A stretch of 64,000 nucleotides of DNA from Gallionellales bacterium GWA2_54_124 (GTDB lineage: Bacteria; Pseudomonadota; Gammaproteobacteria; Burkholderiales; Gallionellaceae). The notes under the pieces were generated by a model that worked only from the letters and a program-made list of their open reading frames with translations, did not search any database and was not told the DNA's origin. The DNA lies in contig MGWO01000003.1 in NCBI GenBank assembly GCA_001801025.1, forward strand, positions 128,201 to 192,200. Reading direction: 5' to 3'. Positions 31,398 to 41,616 of this stretch are shown here, one piece after another; within the stretch, counting starts at the first letter, position 1, and every line of letters starts with the position of its first letter. A program made the position numbers and the translations under genes.

Positions 31398-31753
31398 CTT
31401 ATTGCCACCCGACTGAAGAGTTTATTTAAACCATCACTGCATGTCATTCTGTCCGGACGTTCACCATTTCGCGCCATCACAACCAGATCAATGCCGCATT
31501 CCTTGATTTGATGAATTCTGAATAATTCCCGAATCTCACGCTTAACCTTGTTTCGATTGACCGAATTGGGAATATACCTTTTCGCTACAACGATACCTAG
31601 GCGTGCTTTTTTTTTGTTATTAGGCATAAAAAAAAGCTTGAAATACTTGTCTGAAAGCACATGTGATTTCAGACATTGTCCATAGCCTTCACTGCGCGGA
31701 ATCCGTTGCGCAGCTGCAAAGCTATAGGGATGCTTACACTGCGAGTCTTGCAC
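31382..31753 (-). CDS. rnpA: ribonuclease P protein component
   Basis: 123 residues from a GTG at 31753, preceded by AAGG; this start lies inside the end of rpmH in another frame. The open frame reaches 31795 (GTG without a ribosome site). The family signature [13 protein letters not shown] and the strand [10 protein letters not shown] are clear. The protein binds the catalytic M1 RNA that matures tRNA 5' ends. No ATG exists in the usable N-terminal part, so the start rests on spacing and family length. Confidence 0.9.
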   Translation of the reverse strand: MQDSQCKHPYSFAAAQRIPRSEGYGQCLKSHVLSDKYFKLFFMPNNKKKARLGIVVAKRYIPNSVNRNKVKREIRELFRIHQIKECGIDLVVMARNGERPDRMTCSDGLNKLFSRVAIRCAES

Positions 31754-31868
31754 GGCCCTTGGCACGACGAGCACGGATAACTGCACGGCCACCACGTGTT
31801 TTCATGCGAACTAAAAAGCCGTGGGTACGTTTTCTCTTGGTAACTGATGGTTGGTATGTGCGTTTCAT
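31734..31868 (-). CDS. rpmH: 50S ribosomal protein L34
   Basis: 44 residues, MKRTYQPS at the start, then the Arg/Lys-rich core [20 protein letters not shown] and a stop at 31734-31736. Length and sequence are those of L34, a peripheral protein of the large subunit. AAGGATAATTCAG precedes the ATG. Its last 20 bases overlap the rnpA start in another frame, a known arrangement for this pair. Confidence 0.97.
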   Translation of the reverse strand: MKRTYQPSVTKRKRTHGFLVRMKTRGGRAVIRARRAKGRARLAV

Positions 31869-31902
31869 TCTGAATTATCCTTGGGAAGTCATAAAACGCG
31901 AT

Positions 31903-31931
31903 ATTACAATGTGTTAAGCGCCTCATGTCAA
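31903..31931 (-). promoter_or_regulatory. sigma70-type promoter for rpmH-rnpA
   Basis: On the minus strand TTGACA (31931-31926) and TGTAAT (31908-31903) are separated by exactly 17 bases, a near-consensus promoter. It lies about 35 bases upstream of the rpmH ATG and points away from dnaA, which is transcribed in the other direction. Confidence 0.8.
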
Positions 31932-31973
31932 GACAAATTTACTTCTGCGACTGTGAATTAACTGTTGATTGCC

Positions 31974-32004
31974 TGTGGATAAGTTTTGTTCTGATCTGTA
32001 GAAT
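31974..32004 (+). promoter_or_regulatory. DnaA box overlapping a probable dnaA promoter
   Basis: TGTGGATAA at 31974-31982 is a perfect DnaA box in inverse orientation. It overlaps the -35-like TGGATA (31976-31981), and TAGAAT (31999-32004) stands 17 bases further on as a -10 element, 43 bases ahead of the dnaA ATG. This is the usual layout for DnaA repressing its own gene; the promoter call is from pattern only. Confidence 0.65.
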
Positions 32005-32035
32005 AGCGCTTACCTGTTGCTAATTTGCACGTCCA

Positions 32036-32049
32036 TATTAGGTATATAT
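32036..32049 (+). repeat. 14-base sequence ahead of dnaA, repeated ahead of dnaN
   Basis: TATTAGGTATATAT occurs here, running into the dnaA ATG, and again at 33916-33929 directly before the dnaN ATG. The AGG inside acts as the ribosome site in both places. Confidence 0.9.
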
Positions 32050-33403
32050 GCAAGAAAAAGCCTTTTGGGATGCTTGTCTCACCTCTTTTGAAAAGAGCCT
32101 GCCACCCCAGCAATTTAATTCGTGGATTAAACCTCTCAAACTTACCTGCGAGAACAGCAGTCTGATTTTGACAGCGCCCAGCTCCTTTGCCCTTAAAATT
32201 TTACAGGATCGTTTTTTCCCGGAAATTAGTCGGCAGGCAAAACTAACTTATCCTGTTGTTCCACAATTTGAATTTCGCGTAGTCGAATCGACTACAGCCA
32301 ATTCAATGCCTGTCGCACCTCCGCCTGAAAAGAAAATTCCTCAGAGTGAGCTTAAGCCCAAAATTGAAACCTCATTCAGAGGATATGGAAAACTCAATCA
32401 AAGCTTAACTTTTGACAATTTTGTTATCGGAAAAGCAAATCAGTTAGCCTTCGCGGCAGCTACTCAAGTCGCTGAATTACCTGGGGTTTCTTACAATCCC
32501 CTGTTTATTTATGGCGGAGTAGGACTTGGAAAAACCCATTTGACTCAGGCTATTGGCAATCAAATTCTGATCAATCGCCCTCAGGCTAAAGTTTGCTACA
32601 TGCATGCAGAACGGTATGTAGCAGACGTCGTTCGCGCCTACCAAACTAATAAGTTTGAGGAATTCAAACAGTATTACCATTCTCTGGATGTCCTGCTCAT
32701 TGATGACATTCAATTTTTCGCCGGAAAAAACAAGACGCAGGAAGAATTTTTCTATGCGTTCAACACACTGGTGGACTCTCACAAGCAGGTTATTTTAACC
32801 AGCGATACTTTCCCTAAAGAGCTAACAGGCCTCGAGAGTCGGCTTGTTTCTCGTTTTGGCTGGGGTTTAACTATTGCGATTGAACCCCCTGAACTGGAAA
32901 TGCGGGTGGCCATTTTGCTTAAAAAGGCAGCCATCAGTGGCTATGTACTGGATGATGCTGTTGCCTTTTTTATTGCAAAACATGTCAATTCGAACGTTCG
33001 TGAACTTGAAGGCGCACTCAAGCGTGTCGAGGCTTACACCAAATTTCACAAGCGTATTATTTCTGTCGACACTGCAAAAGAAGCACTAAAAGATATTTTG
33101 GTCGCACAAAGTCGCCAGATTTCCATAGATAACATCCAAAAAACGGTTGCTGATTATTTCCGAATCAAGATTATCGATATGTTATCGAAAAAGCGCACGC
33201 GCAACTTAACCCGCCCCAGACAAATCGCAATGAGCCTGGCTCGTGAGCTAACAACGATGAGCCTGCCAGAAATTGGTAATGCCTTCGGCGGAAAGGACCA
33301 TTCGACCGTGATTCACGCCTGCCAAACCATTGCATCGCTTAGAGCAGGCGACACGACCATAGATGCGGATTATAAAATTTTGCTCCAGACACTCACAGGA
33401 TAA
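32048..33403 (+). CDS. dnaA: chromosomal replication initiator protein DnaA
   Basis: 451 residues. Domain I (about 1-80), a short variable domain II, the AAA+ domain with Walker A GGVGLGKT (156-163) and Walker B LLIDDIQ (216-222), and the DNA-binding domain IV with RPRQIAMSLARELT and GGKDHSTVIHAC. ATP-bound DnaA opens oriC. The ATG follows AGG by 5 bases. Base composition is noticeably richer in A+T than the flanking atp and ubi genes, and this continues through dnaN. Confidence 0.98.
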   Translation: MQEKAFWDACLTSFEKSLPPQQFNSWIKPLKLTCENSSLILTAPSSFALKILQDRFFPEISRQAKLTYPVVPQFEFRVVESTTANSMPVAPPPEKKIPQSELKPKIETSFRGYGKLNQSLTFDNFVIGKANQLAFAAATQVAELPGVSYNPLFIYGGVGLGKTHLTQAIGNQILINRPQAKVCYMHAERYVADVVRAYQTNKFEEFKQYYHSLDVLLIDDIQFFAGKNKTQEEFFYAFNTLVDSHKQVILTSDTFPKELTGLESRLVSRFGWGLTIAIEPPELEMRVAILLKKAAISGYVLDDAVAFFIAKHVNSNVRELEGALKRVEAYTKFHKRIISVDTAKEALKDILVAQSRQISIDNIQKTVADYFRIKIIDMLSKKRTRNLTRPRQIAMSLARELTTMSLPEIGNAFGGKDHSTVIHACQTIASLRAGDTTIDADYKILLQTLTG

Positions 33404-33932
33404 CATTGTGATTTTCTTGTGGATAAGTTGTGGATTTTTTTGCTAATCCTATTAAATGATAAACTTATCCACATTTAACAGTTGATGAACGAACAATCTA
33501 CCGACAACCATTTATTTAAATTAACATACTGTTTTTAAAAGTTAAATAATGTTTATCCACAGGAAAAATAAACATTATTATTGTTGTTATGTATATATAT
33601 TACATTCTTAACATAAGGAGATTTCAAAATTTCAACTGAGGTTTCATACAAAACTCAATTTGGAATAAATTTTATTTTTACCCAACCCTAAAATTTTCAG
33701 TTGAAATTTTTATCTTTAGAATCAGCTTTTGATAACTTTGTGTTTTAGATGTAGATAAAATGTGCATATCTTTGAGTTAAATGAATGGTCTAAAGTTATC
33801 CACAATTTATTCACATTACGCGAACAGTTATGCAACACCCATTTATTATTAATAAGTCATTGTATATTTTAGTATATTAGACTTATCCACAAGAACTGAA
33901 GCAATTTATTAGTCTTATTAGGTATATATATT
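33404..33932. other. replication origin oriC between dnaA and dnaN
   Basis: 529 bases, very A+T rich, with no reading frame of note. Perfect DnaA boxes (TTATCCACA or its complement) lie at 33418-33426 (-), 33465-33473 (+), 33553-33561 (+), 33796-33804 (+) and 33883-33891 (+); near matches are at 33429-33437 (TGTGGATTT) and 33807-33815 (TTATTCACA). The stretch 33530-33720, dominated by A/T and lacking boxes, is a reasonable candidate for the unwinding element. Clustering of boxes between dnaA and dnaN is the common bacterial origin layout. Confidence 0.9.
33916..33929 (+). repeat. second copy of the 14-base sequence, ahead of dnaN
   Basis: Identical to 32036-32049. Here the AGG is followed by a longer TATATATATT spacer, 10 bases before the ATG at 33933. 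Confidence 0.9.
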
Positions 33933-35039
33933 ATGTTTATTGAAAAGATAGAAAAAGAAACTTTACTCAAACCATTACAGGTTGTTATTGGTATCGTTGA
34001 ACGTAAACAAACAATGCCAATTTTATCTAATGTACTGATTGAAAAAGAATTAGGTAAAATTCGTTTTACTGCGACAGATTTAGAAATTCAAATTACGACT
34101 ACAATTGACACTGGCACAGAGCATGAATTAAATGCTGCAATTACGGTCGGCGGAAAGAAATTGCAAGAAATTTTGCGTATACTGCCCGATCAAAGCAAAG
34201 TTTCTATTGAAGTTAAGGAAAATAAGGCTCAGATCAAATCAAACAAAAGTAAATTTAATCTACAATCATTGCCAGCACAGGATTTTCCTACTTTGAGTAA
34301 TCAACTCGCTGACGCGAGAAAAATTTCTTTAAGTCAGCGTGCTTTGAAGGCATTATTCAGTTCTGTTCAATTTGCGATGGCTCAGCAGGATGTGCGCTAT
34401 TATTTGAATGGCGTACTTTTTGTTATCGAGGACAATATTTTCAGAGCTGTTGCGACTGACGGTCATCGTTTGGCATATAACGCGATTACGATTGAATCCA
34501 GTTCCGAAAAAATTGAAATTATCATTCCTCGTAAAGCGATTGTTGAACTTTCCAAATTGTTGAGCGATGACAATGAAACTATCGAACTTGAATTTTCAGC
34601 ACAGCAATTGAAGGCTACTTTTTCTGGAATCGAACTTACCACTAAGTTGATTGAAGGAAAATTCCCAGATTATCAAAGAGTTATACCAAATTATACCAAC
34701 CATCTAAGCATTAACCGCACCTTGGTTCAACAGGCTTTGCAAAGAGCAGCGATTCTCTCTAACGAAAAATTTCGCGGTGTCCGTTTTGTTCTGACCGAAA
34801 AAAATCTTTGTATTATCAGCAGTAACAGCGAACAGGAAGAAGCCCAGGTTGAAATAGAGACGGATTACCATGGTGAGGCTATTGATATTGGTTTTAACGT
34901 CAATTATCTGATGGATGGTTTGAGCAGCGTACACAGTGAGATGGCAATTTTTTCTTTCGGTAATCCGAACAGTAGTATTCTTATCACATCGCCCGATGAC
35001 TTAGAGTTCAGATACGTTGTGATGCCGATGCGAATTTAG
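33933..35039 (+). CDS. dnaN: DNA polymerase III beta sliding clamp
   Basis: 368 residues in three clamp domains; recognisable blocks are ERKQTMPILSNVLIE, DGHRLAYN and the C-terminal YVVMPMRI. Tethers polymerase III to DNA. The gene is strikingly A/T rich in third positions (AAA, ATT, GAA dominate) compared with gyrB and the atp genes; this is consistent with its place beside oriC rather than proof of transfer. Transcribed with gyrB, 72 bases ahead of it. Confidence 0.98.
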   Translation: MFIEKIEKETLLKPLQVVIGIVERKQTMPILSNVLIEKELGKIRFTATDLEIQITTTIDTGTEHELNAAITVGGKKLQEILRILPDQSKVSIEVKENKAQIKSNKSKFNLQSLPAQDFPTLSNQLADARKISLSQRALKALFSSVQFAMAQQDVRYYLNGVLFVIEDNIFRAVATDGHRLAYNAITIESSSEKIEIIIPRKAIVELSKLLSDDNETIELEFSAQQLKATFSGIELTTKLIEGKFPDYQRVIPNYTNHLSINRTLVQQALQRAAILSNEKFRGVRFVLTEKNLCIISSNSEQEEAQVEIETDYHGEAIDIGFNVNYLMDGLSSVHSEMAIFSFGNPNSSILITSPDDLEFRYVVMPMRI

Positions 35040-35072
35040 TTGTAAAATGAACTGTATCTGAAGATTTTGTAA

Positions 35073-37490
<2,418 letters not shown>

Positions 37491-37650
37491 GCTGCTTGGC
37501 ATGACATTTTCCGAAAATCTGTTGCCATATTGGTTATGTCTGTCTGTTATGAGTGCTTAAAGGGCCTTAGAGTTGATTGAGTTGAGTTTTTGATGGGGTG
37601 GTGACAGAAACTTGTTGCAGGTGAAAAATTAGCGTGTTTGAGTATTTTTG

Positions 37651-37681
37651 ACGGCCTGCACACCGATGGTGTGCAGGCCGT
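37651..37681. terminator. strong hairpin between gyrB and the CoA-lyase operon
   Basis: A perfect 14-base stem, ACGGCCTGCACACC, loop GAT, then GGTGTGCAGGCCGT. It stands 160 bases after gyrB and 4 bases after the stop of the convergent gene. Only three T follow on the plus strand and no T run follows on the minus strand, so it is a likely bidirectional transcript end but not a textbook one. Confidence 0.7.
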
Positions 37682-37685
37682 TTGC

Positions 37686-38678
37686 CTAACTAAAAAATGC
37701 GCTCACCGCATTATCTGGAATTGCAACGCCGGTGACACGAGCCTTTTGCAGAACTTCCCAAAAGTAGCGGTAAGTTGCTCTGTCGTGAAGCTCGCCGTCA
37801 TATTGAATAGGACCCCATTCTGCCGCTTGCGCTGCAAGCAAAATGTTGGCTGAAACCGCTACCTCGTCGTAATTCGGCTTCATGGCATCGACAATGGCCT
37901 GTATCTGGGTTGGATATATACTCCACATACGCATGAACCCGAATTCGTTGCGGGCGCGACTCGCATCGCTAAAGGTTGTTTCGGTGTTTTTCAGATCCAG
38001 CGTCACGTTGTGTGCGGGGACAACACCGTGCGCTAACGCGGCCGCGACGACTTCTGCCTTGGCACGTGCCAGTAAGCGATGCTCGAACTGGCCTGGACTG
38101 CGCATCGCCGAGGCGGGAATTGCGCCGTAATGTCCGCTGACAAAGTCCATCAGGCCGAAATCCAGTACCTGTAGCCAGGGCAGGCTGGCTAATTCATACG
38201 CATCGTGCAGTGCGCCGTGGGTTTCGATCAGAATATGAATTGGAATTTCACGGTCGATGCTGTTAGCTGATGCAACGGACTGAATATAACCTATCATTTC
38301 GGCCGCTTGTGCTGCTTTAGTGCATTTGGGGATCGTGAGATAAGTCAGCAGTTTCCCTGCGCCGCCTACCAGTATATCCACATCCTGACGCCATGCCTCA
38401 TGGGTGTAATCGTGGATGCGTGCACCCGCCATTTTATGTTTGTTGGCGGCTGAGTTCAGTACGCGCACAATCATCTCTGCGTGCTGGCGTTCCTGACCTG
38501 CTGCAGCACCATCCTCACAATCGCAGGTGATGTCAAAGATAGGCCCTAAAGTATCTTGCAGCGACATCGCTTTGAGTATCAGTTTTTCGCTGCCGGCAAA
38601 ATGCTCGCAGCTTGGAATGACCGGGAAGGATTTTTCGCCGTTAAACAGCGCATCGCTTGGGTGTGTGACGAATGACAT
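37686..38678 (-). CDS. HpcH/HpaI-family CoA-ester lyase (malyl-/methylmalyl-CoA lyase-like), 330 aa
   Basis: 330 residues of the longer CitE-like form seen beside mesaconyl-CoA hydratase in some betaproteobacteria. The metal-site motifs are CDCEDGAA (about 53-60), ILIETHGAL (Glu ligand) and DFGLMDFVSGHYGAIPASA (Asp ligand); the C-terminus RATYRYFWEVLQKARV is characteristic of this subfamily. Likely cleaves or forms malyl-CoA, beta-methylmalyl-CoA or citramalyl-CoA with glyoxylate or pyruvate as the 2-oxoacid. Last gene of a three-gene minus-strand operon, 10 bases after mch. Exact substrate is inferred. Confidence 0.85.
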   Translation of the reverse strand: MSFVTHPSDALFNGEKSFPVIPSCEHFAGSEKLILKAMSLQDTLGPIFDITCDCEDGAAAGQERQHAEMIVRVLNSAANKHKMAGARIHDYTHEAWRQDVDILVGGAGKLLTYLTIPKCTKAAQAAEMIGYIQSVASANSIDREIPIHILIETHGALHDAYELASLPWLQVLDFGLMDFVSGHYGAIPASAMRSPGQFEHRLLARAKAEVVAAALAHGVVPAHNVTLDLKNTETTFSDASRARNEFGFMRMWSIYPTQIQAIVDAMKPNYDEVAVSANILLAAQAAEWGPIQYDGELHDRATYRYFWEVLQKARVTGVAIPDNAVSAFFS

Positions 38679-38688
38679 GGTGATTTCC

Positions 38689-39771
38689 TTATCTGCGTGG
38701 CATTAAGACGGTGTAGTCGAGATCGAGCACGACATTCGGATGATAGGCCTGTCGTCCGTTCTGCTCTGTATGTGTATTTTGTAATTCGCGTGCCGGTAGA
38801 TTTTTGAGCCCCACCATGCGTAGACGCAAAGCGCCTAAATCCTGTCTGCCGGGCAATTCCCAGCAATCGAGTACTTCGGTCCAGCTATAGATCGTGTCGC
38901 CGCCGAAACAGGGGTTGCAGTGCGTGCCCGCATTGATCGCAGCGATGCCGATGGCATTTTCAAGTCCGTCGTAGGACAGCGCCCTGCACAGTGAAATGAC
39001 GTGCCCGCCATACATGAGTCGGCGTCCGAACTGGGTGTCTTTCATCATCAGTGCATCGAAATGAAGTCGAGCGTTATTCTGATACAGGCGAGTTGCCATG
39101 GTGTGATCACTGTCATCTACGGTCATGCCGGCCGGGTGATTTATCCGTTCTCCGCGCTGATAGTCATTCCACAGCTTTTCGCTGCCGGTTGCCTTAGTTT
39201 CAAAGCGGTTAAAATCGGTGAAATCGGGGATGAACAGACGATCTGGTGGGACATAGGCATCGAGTTCAGGAATGACGGTTGCTGGTGCAGGGAGGCTTAG
39301 ATTTTGCTTGTGCACCATGACCCAGCGCATCCATTCGATAACAGGCTGACGGTTTTGGTTATGCGACACTGAATGCACATAGATTACGCCGTTTGCACCG
39401 TTGGAGTTTTGCTTGAGACCAATCACGGTAGAGGTTGTGCTCAGCGTATCGCCCGGATAAACAGGACGCACAAACTTCACGTTTGCGTAGCCTAGATTGG
39501 CCACTGCGTTGACGGAGATGTCTGGCACCGTTTTGCCAAAGGCGATATGGAATGCGAGTAAATCATCCACGGTGCGATCGCGATAACCCAGCGCATGAGC
39601 GACAGGTTGTGCGCAGTGCAACGGTTGCCGGCTGCCCGTTAGTGCGATATACAGCGAACAGTCGCCGTCTGTGATCGTGCGCGGCGTCGCATGATGCAAT
39701 ACCTGACCGAAATGGAAGTCTTCGAAAAAATTGCCTCGTCCGGGTTCTGTTCTGACAGGTGACTTATGCAT
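38689..39771 (-). CDS. mch: mesaconyl-CoA hydratase (beta-methylmalyl-CoA dehydratase)
   Basis: 360 residues from ATG 39771, which has GGAGGA 5 bases ahead and overlaps the preceding stop by 8 bases. A double hot-dog (MaoC-like) protein whose blocks GNFFEDFHFGQ, HATPRTITDGD, FHIAFGKTVPDIS, YPGDTLSTTS, TRLYQNNARLHFD, YGGHVISL and the end VVLDLDYTVLMPRR are those I know from Mch of Rhodobacter and Chloroflexus. The enzyme interconverts mesaconyl-C1-CoA and beta-methylmalyl-CoA in the ethylmalonyl-CoA and 3-hydroxypropionate pathways. No other genes of those pathways are in the window. Confidence 0.92.
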   Translation of the reverse strand: MHKSPVRTEPGRGNFFEDFHFGQVLHHATPRTITDGDCSLYIALTGSRQPLHCAQPVAHALGYRDRTVDDLLAFHIAFGKTVPDISVNAVANLGYANVKFVRPVYPGDTLSTTSTVIGLKQNSNGANGVIYVHSVSHNQNRQPVIEWMRWVMVHKQNLSLPAPATVIPELDAYVPPDRLFIPDFTDFNRFETKATGSEKLWNDYQRGERINHPAGMTVDDSDHTMATRLYQNNARLHFDALMMKDTQFGRRLMYGGHVISLCRALSYDGLENAIGIAAINAGTHCNPCFGGDTIYSWTEVLDCWELPGRQDLGALRLRMVGLKNLPARELQNTHTEQNGRQAYHPNVVLDLDYTVLMPRR

Positions 39772-40645
39772 GTTCTTCCTCCAACTTTGCAATCATTTCA
39801 TTCAATTCCAGCAGCCTTTCAGCAGCCTCGATATTATGGCGTTCAACAAGTCTGTCGTTAACTACCACCGTGCCCCGGCCTGCTGCATTGGCTTCGGAGA
39901 GTGCGCTGATAATTTCGCGGGCGGTTTTCACTTCTGACGGTTTCGGCGTAAAGGCATCGTTCGCATAGGTTAATTGCAGCGGATGAACCATCGATTTTCC
40001 GTCAAATCCCATGTCGCGGCCGAGCCGGCAGGCATACTCAAAGGACTCGATGTCCTTGAAATGGCTGTTGATGCCGTCGACAACCGCGCGGTTGTAGGCG
40101 CGGGCTGCCAGTATCACCATAGACAGGCTAGTTAGCAGCGGAATCCGATCTCGTGTGGTATGCGCGTGCAGCTGAGAGGTGAGATCAGAGGTGGCCATCA
40201 CCATGCAGGCGATGCGATCTGATGCACTGGCAATTTCTTCGGCGTGCAGGACTGCAAGAGGGCTCTCTATCATCACCATAACCGGCATATCCTGCCCCCC
40301 GGCTTGATCTAATGCTTCCAGCGCGCGGAGTAGACCCACCCGACTTTCAATGTGGGAGAACAAAATGGCATCGGCACCAATACTGGCAACGGCCTTGATG
40401 TCGTCATGCCCCCAGGGCGAATCGAGGTCGTTGACGCGTATTACCACTTCGCTTGCGCGATACCCACCGTGCTTGACTGCAGCCACAACGTTCTGACGTG
40501 AAATTTCCTTGGCGGATATCAGGATAGGGTCACCGAGATCAAGGATGACAGAATCGGCGGGCAGGCTGCGTGCCTTTTCAAGATAGCGGGTATTGCAACC
40601 CGGAACATAGAGCATTGAGCGGCGAGGTCTAAAATAATTGTTCAT
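39764..40645 (-). CDS. HpcH/HpaI-family CoA-ester lyase, CitE-like, with altered LED motif
   Basis: 293 residues from ATG 40645 (GGGAG ahead); the longer frame to 40732 runs through the promoter. The family start RRSMLYVPGCNTRYLEKA and metal ligands MIESPLAVL (Glu) and MATSDLTSQL (Asp) are intact, and the C-terminal GFDGKSMVHPLQL is canonical. The usual LDLEDAV motif reads LDLGDPI (residues about 34-40), replacing the Glu with Gly. The size matches citryl-/citramalyl-/malyl-CoA lyases. First gene of the operon that continues with mch and the 330-residue lyase. Confidence 0.85.
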   Translation of the reverse strand: MNNYFRPRRSMLYVPGCNTRYLEKARSLPADSVILDLGDPILISAKEISRQNVVAAVKHGGYRASEVVIRVNDLDSPWGHDDIKAVASIGADAILFSHIESRVGLLRALEALDQAGGQDMPVMVMIESPLAVLHAEEIASASDRIACMVMATSDLTSQLHAHTTRDRIPLLTSLSMVILAARAYNRAVVDGINSHFKDIESFEYACRLGRDMGFDGKSMVHPLQLTYANDAFTPKPSEVKTAREIISALSEANAAGRGTVVVNDRLVERHNIEAAERLLELNEMIAKLEEEHA

Positions 40646-40703
40646 GATGCTCCCTGTTTGAAGTGCCATGGTGCGTTGAGTGTATAAGTTGACACGCAGC
40701 CGG

Positions 40704-40732
40704 ATTCTATCGGTGTAAAAATTCAGTGTCAA
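40704..40732 (-). promoter_or_regulatory. sigma70-type promoter of the lyase-mch-lyase operon
   Basis: On the minus strand TTGACA (40732-40727) and TAGAAT (40709-40704) are 17 bases apart, about 60 bases upstream of the lyase ATG at 40645. A second TTGACA on the plus strand (40689-40694) forms an inverted repeat with it (TTGACAC/GTGTCAA). Confidence 0.75.
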
Positions 40733-40745
40733 TAATATTCTTCTG

Positions 40746-40757
40746 TCTTATATAAGA
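40746..40757. promoter_or_regulatory. candidate GntR operator palindrome
   Basis: TCTTATATAAGA is a perfect 12-base palindrome in the divergent gap, 13 bases upstream of the minus-strand -35 element and 69 bases before the gntR ATG. HutC-type regulators often bind short palindromes of this kind beside their own gene; binding is an inference. Confidence 0.5.
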
Positions 40758-40825
40758 TATAAAACACTAGACTTAAAAATAGCGGCATGATTTAATTGCC
40801 CCAACGTAATTTTGGTGCACGAAAA

Positions 40826-41560
40826 ATGAAACAATCGCTTACTCATCCCAGTTTTCAGCCGCTCTACAGGCAGATCAAGGCGCTGCTGACGCAAAGCCTG
40901 ATTTCCGGGGAATGGGCACCGGGGGCTTCCATCCCGAGCGAAATGGATCTGGCGGTGCGCTTTGGTGTGAGTCAGGGCACGGTGCGCAAAGCAATCGATG
41001 AGCTGGCTGCGGAAAATATCGTGGTGAGAAGGCAAGGTAAAGGCACGTTTGTTGCAACGCATACTGAGGAAGTCGTCAAACTGCGCTTTCTGCGACTGGT
41101 TGCCGCCGATGGCAGCAAAGAATTGCTGGATAACCGGCTGCTGTCCTGCGAAAAGACAAAGGCGTCTGCGGCAATTGCAAGAGCGCTCAACATCAGGACG
41201 GGAAGTTCCGTCATCGAAATCAGGCGATTGTTGCTGTTTTCGGGCAAGCCGCTGATATTCGATCGCATCATCCTTCCTGCCGCGCCGTTCAAGGGCGTCA
41301 CGACCGAGCGCATCGAAGCGTTTAACGGTTCCATGTACCGCTTATATGAAACGCAACTGGGCATACGCATGGTGCGGGCCGAAGAAAAACTTACCGCGAT
41401 AGGGGCAGAGGGTGACATTGCTACTGTACTCGGCTTGCCGCAGGGTACGCCTTTGCTGAGCATAGAGCGGGTCTCCTATACCTATGGCGACAAGCCGATG
41501 GAATGGCGACTGGGTCTGTGTCTGACGGACGATCACCATTATTTGAATCAGTTTGAATAA
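40826..41560 (+). CDS. GntR-family (HutC subfamily) transcription regulator
   Basis: 244 residues from ATG 40826; the frame opens at a TTG at 40796. The N-terminal winged helix (about 8-75) contains PLYRQIKALLTQSLISGEW, PSEMDLAVRFGVSQGTVRKAIDEL and RRQGKGTFVA; the C-terminal UTRA ligand domain (about 90-240) has the late strand YTYGDKPMEWR. Such proteins usually repress degradation operons and respond to a pathway metabolite. It stands between two divergent operons for CoA-ester metabolism and most likely controls both. Confidence 0.92.
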   Translation: MKQSLTHPSFQPLYRQIKALLTQSLISGEWAPGASIPSEMDLAVRFGVSQGTVRKAIDELAAENIVVRRQGKGTFVATHTEEVVKLRFLRLVAADGSKELLDNRLLSCEKTKASAAIARALNIRTGSSVIEIRRLLLFSGKPLIFDRIILPAAPFKGVTTERIEAFNGSMYRLYETQLGIRMVRAEEKLTAIGAEGDIATVLGLPQGTPLLSIERVSYTYGDKPMEWRLGLCLTDDHHYLNQFE

Positions 41561-41616
41561 TCGGTATATCGAGAGTGTGATCGTTGCAATTGAATCATGG
41601 GACAACAGGGGGGTAT

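Noticed and set aside
31684..31755. alternative N-terminal reading of rnpA in a third frame ([18 protein letters not shown])
   Set aside because: It looks faintly like an RnpA start but stops before the conserved core, while the called frame is continuous through the RNR motif.
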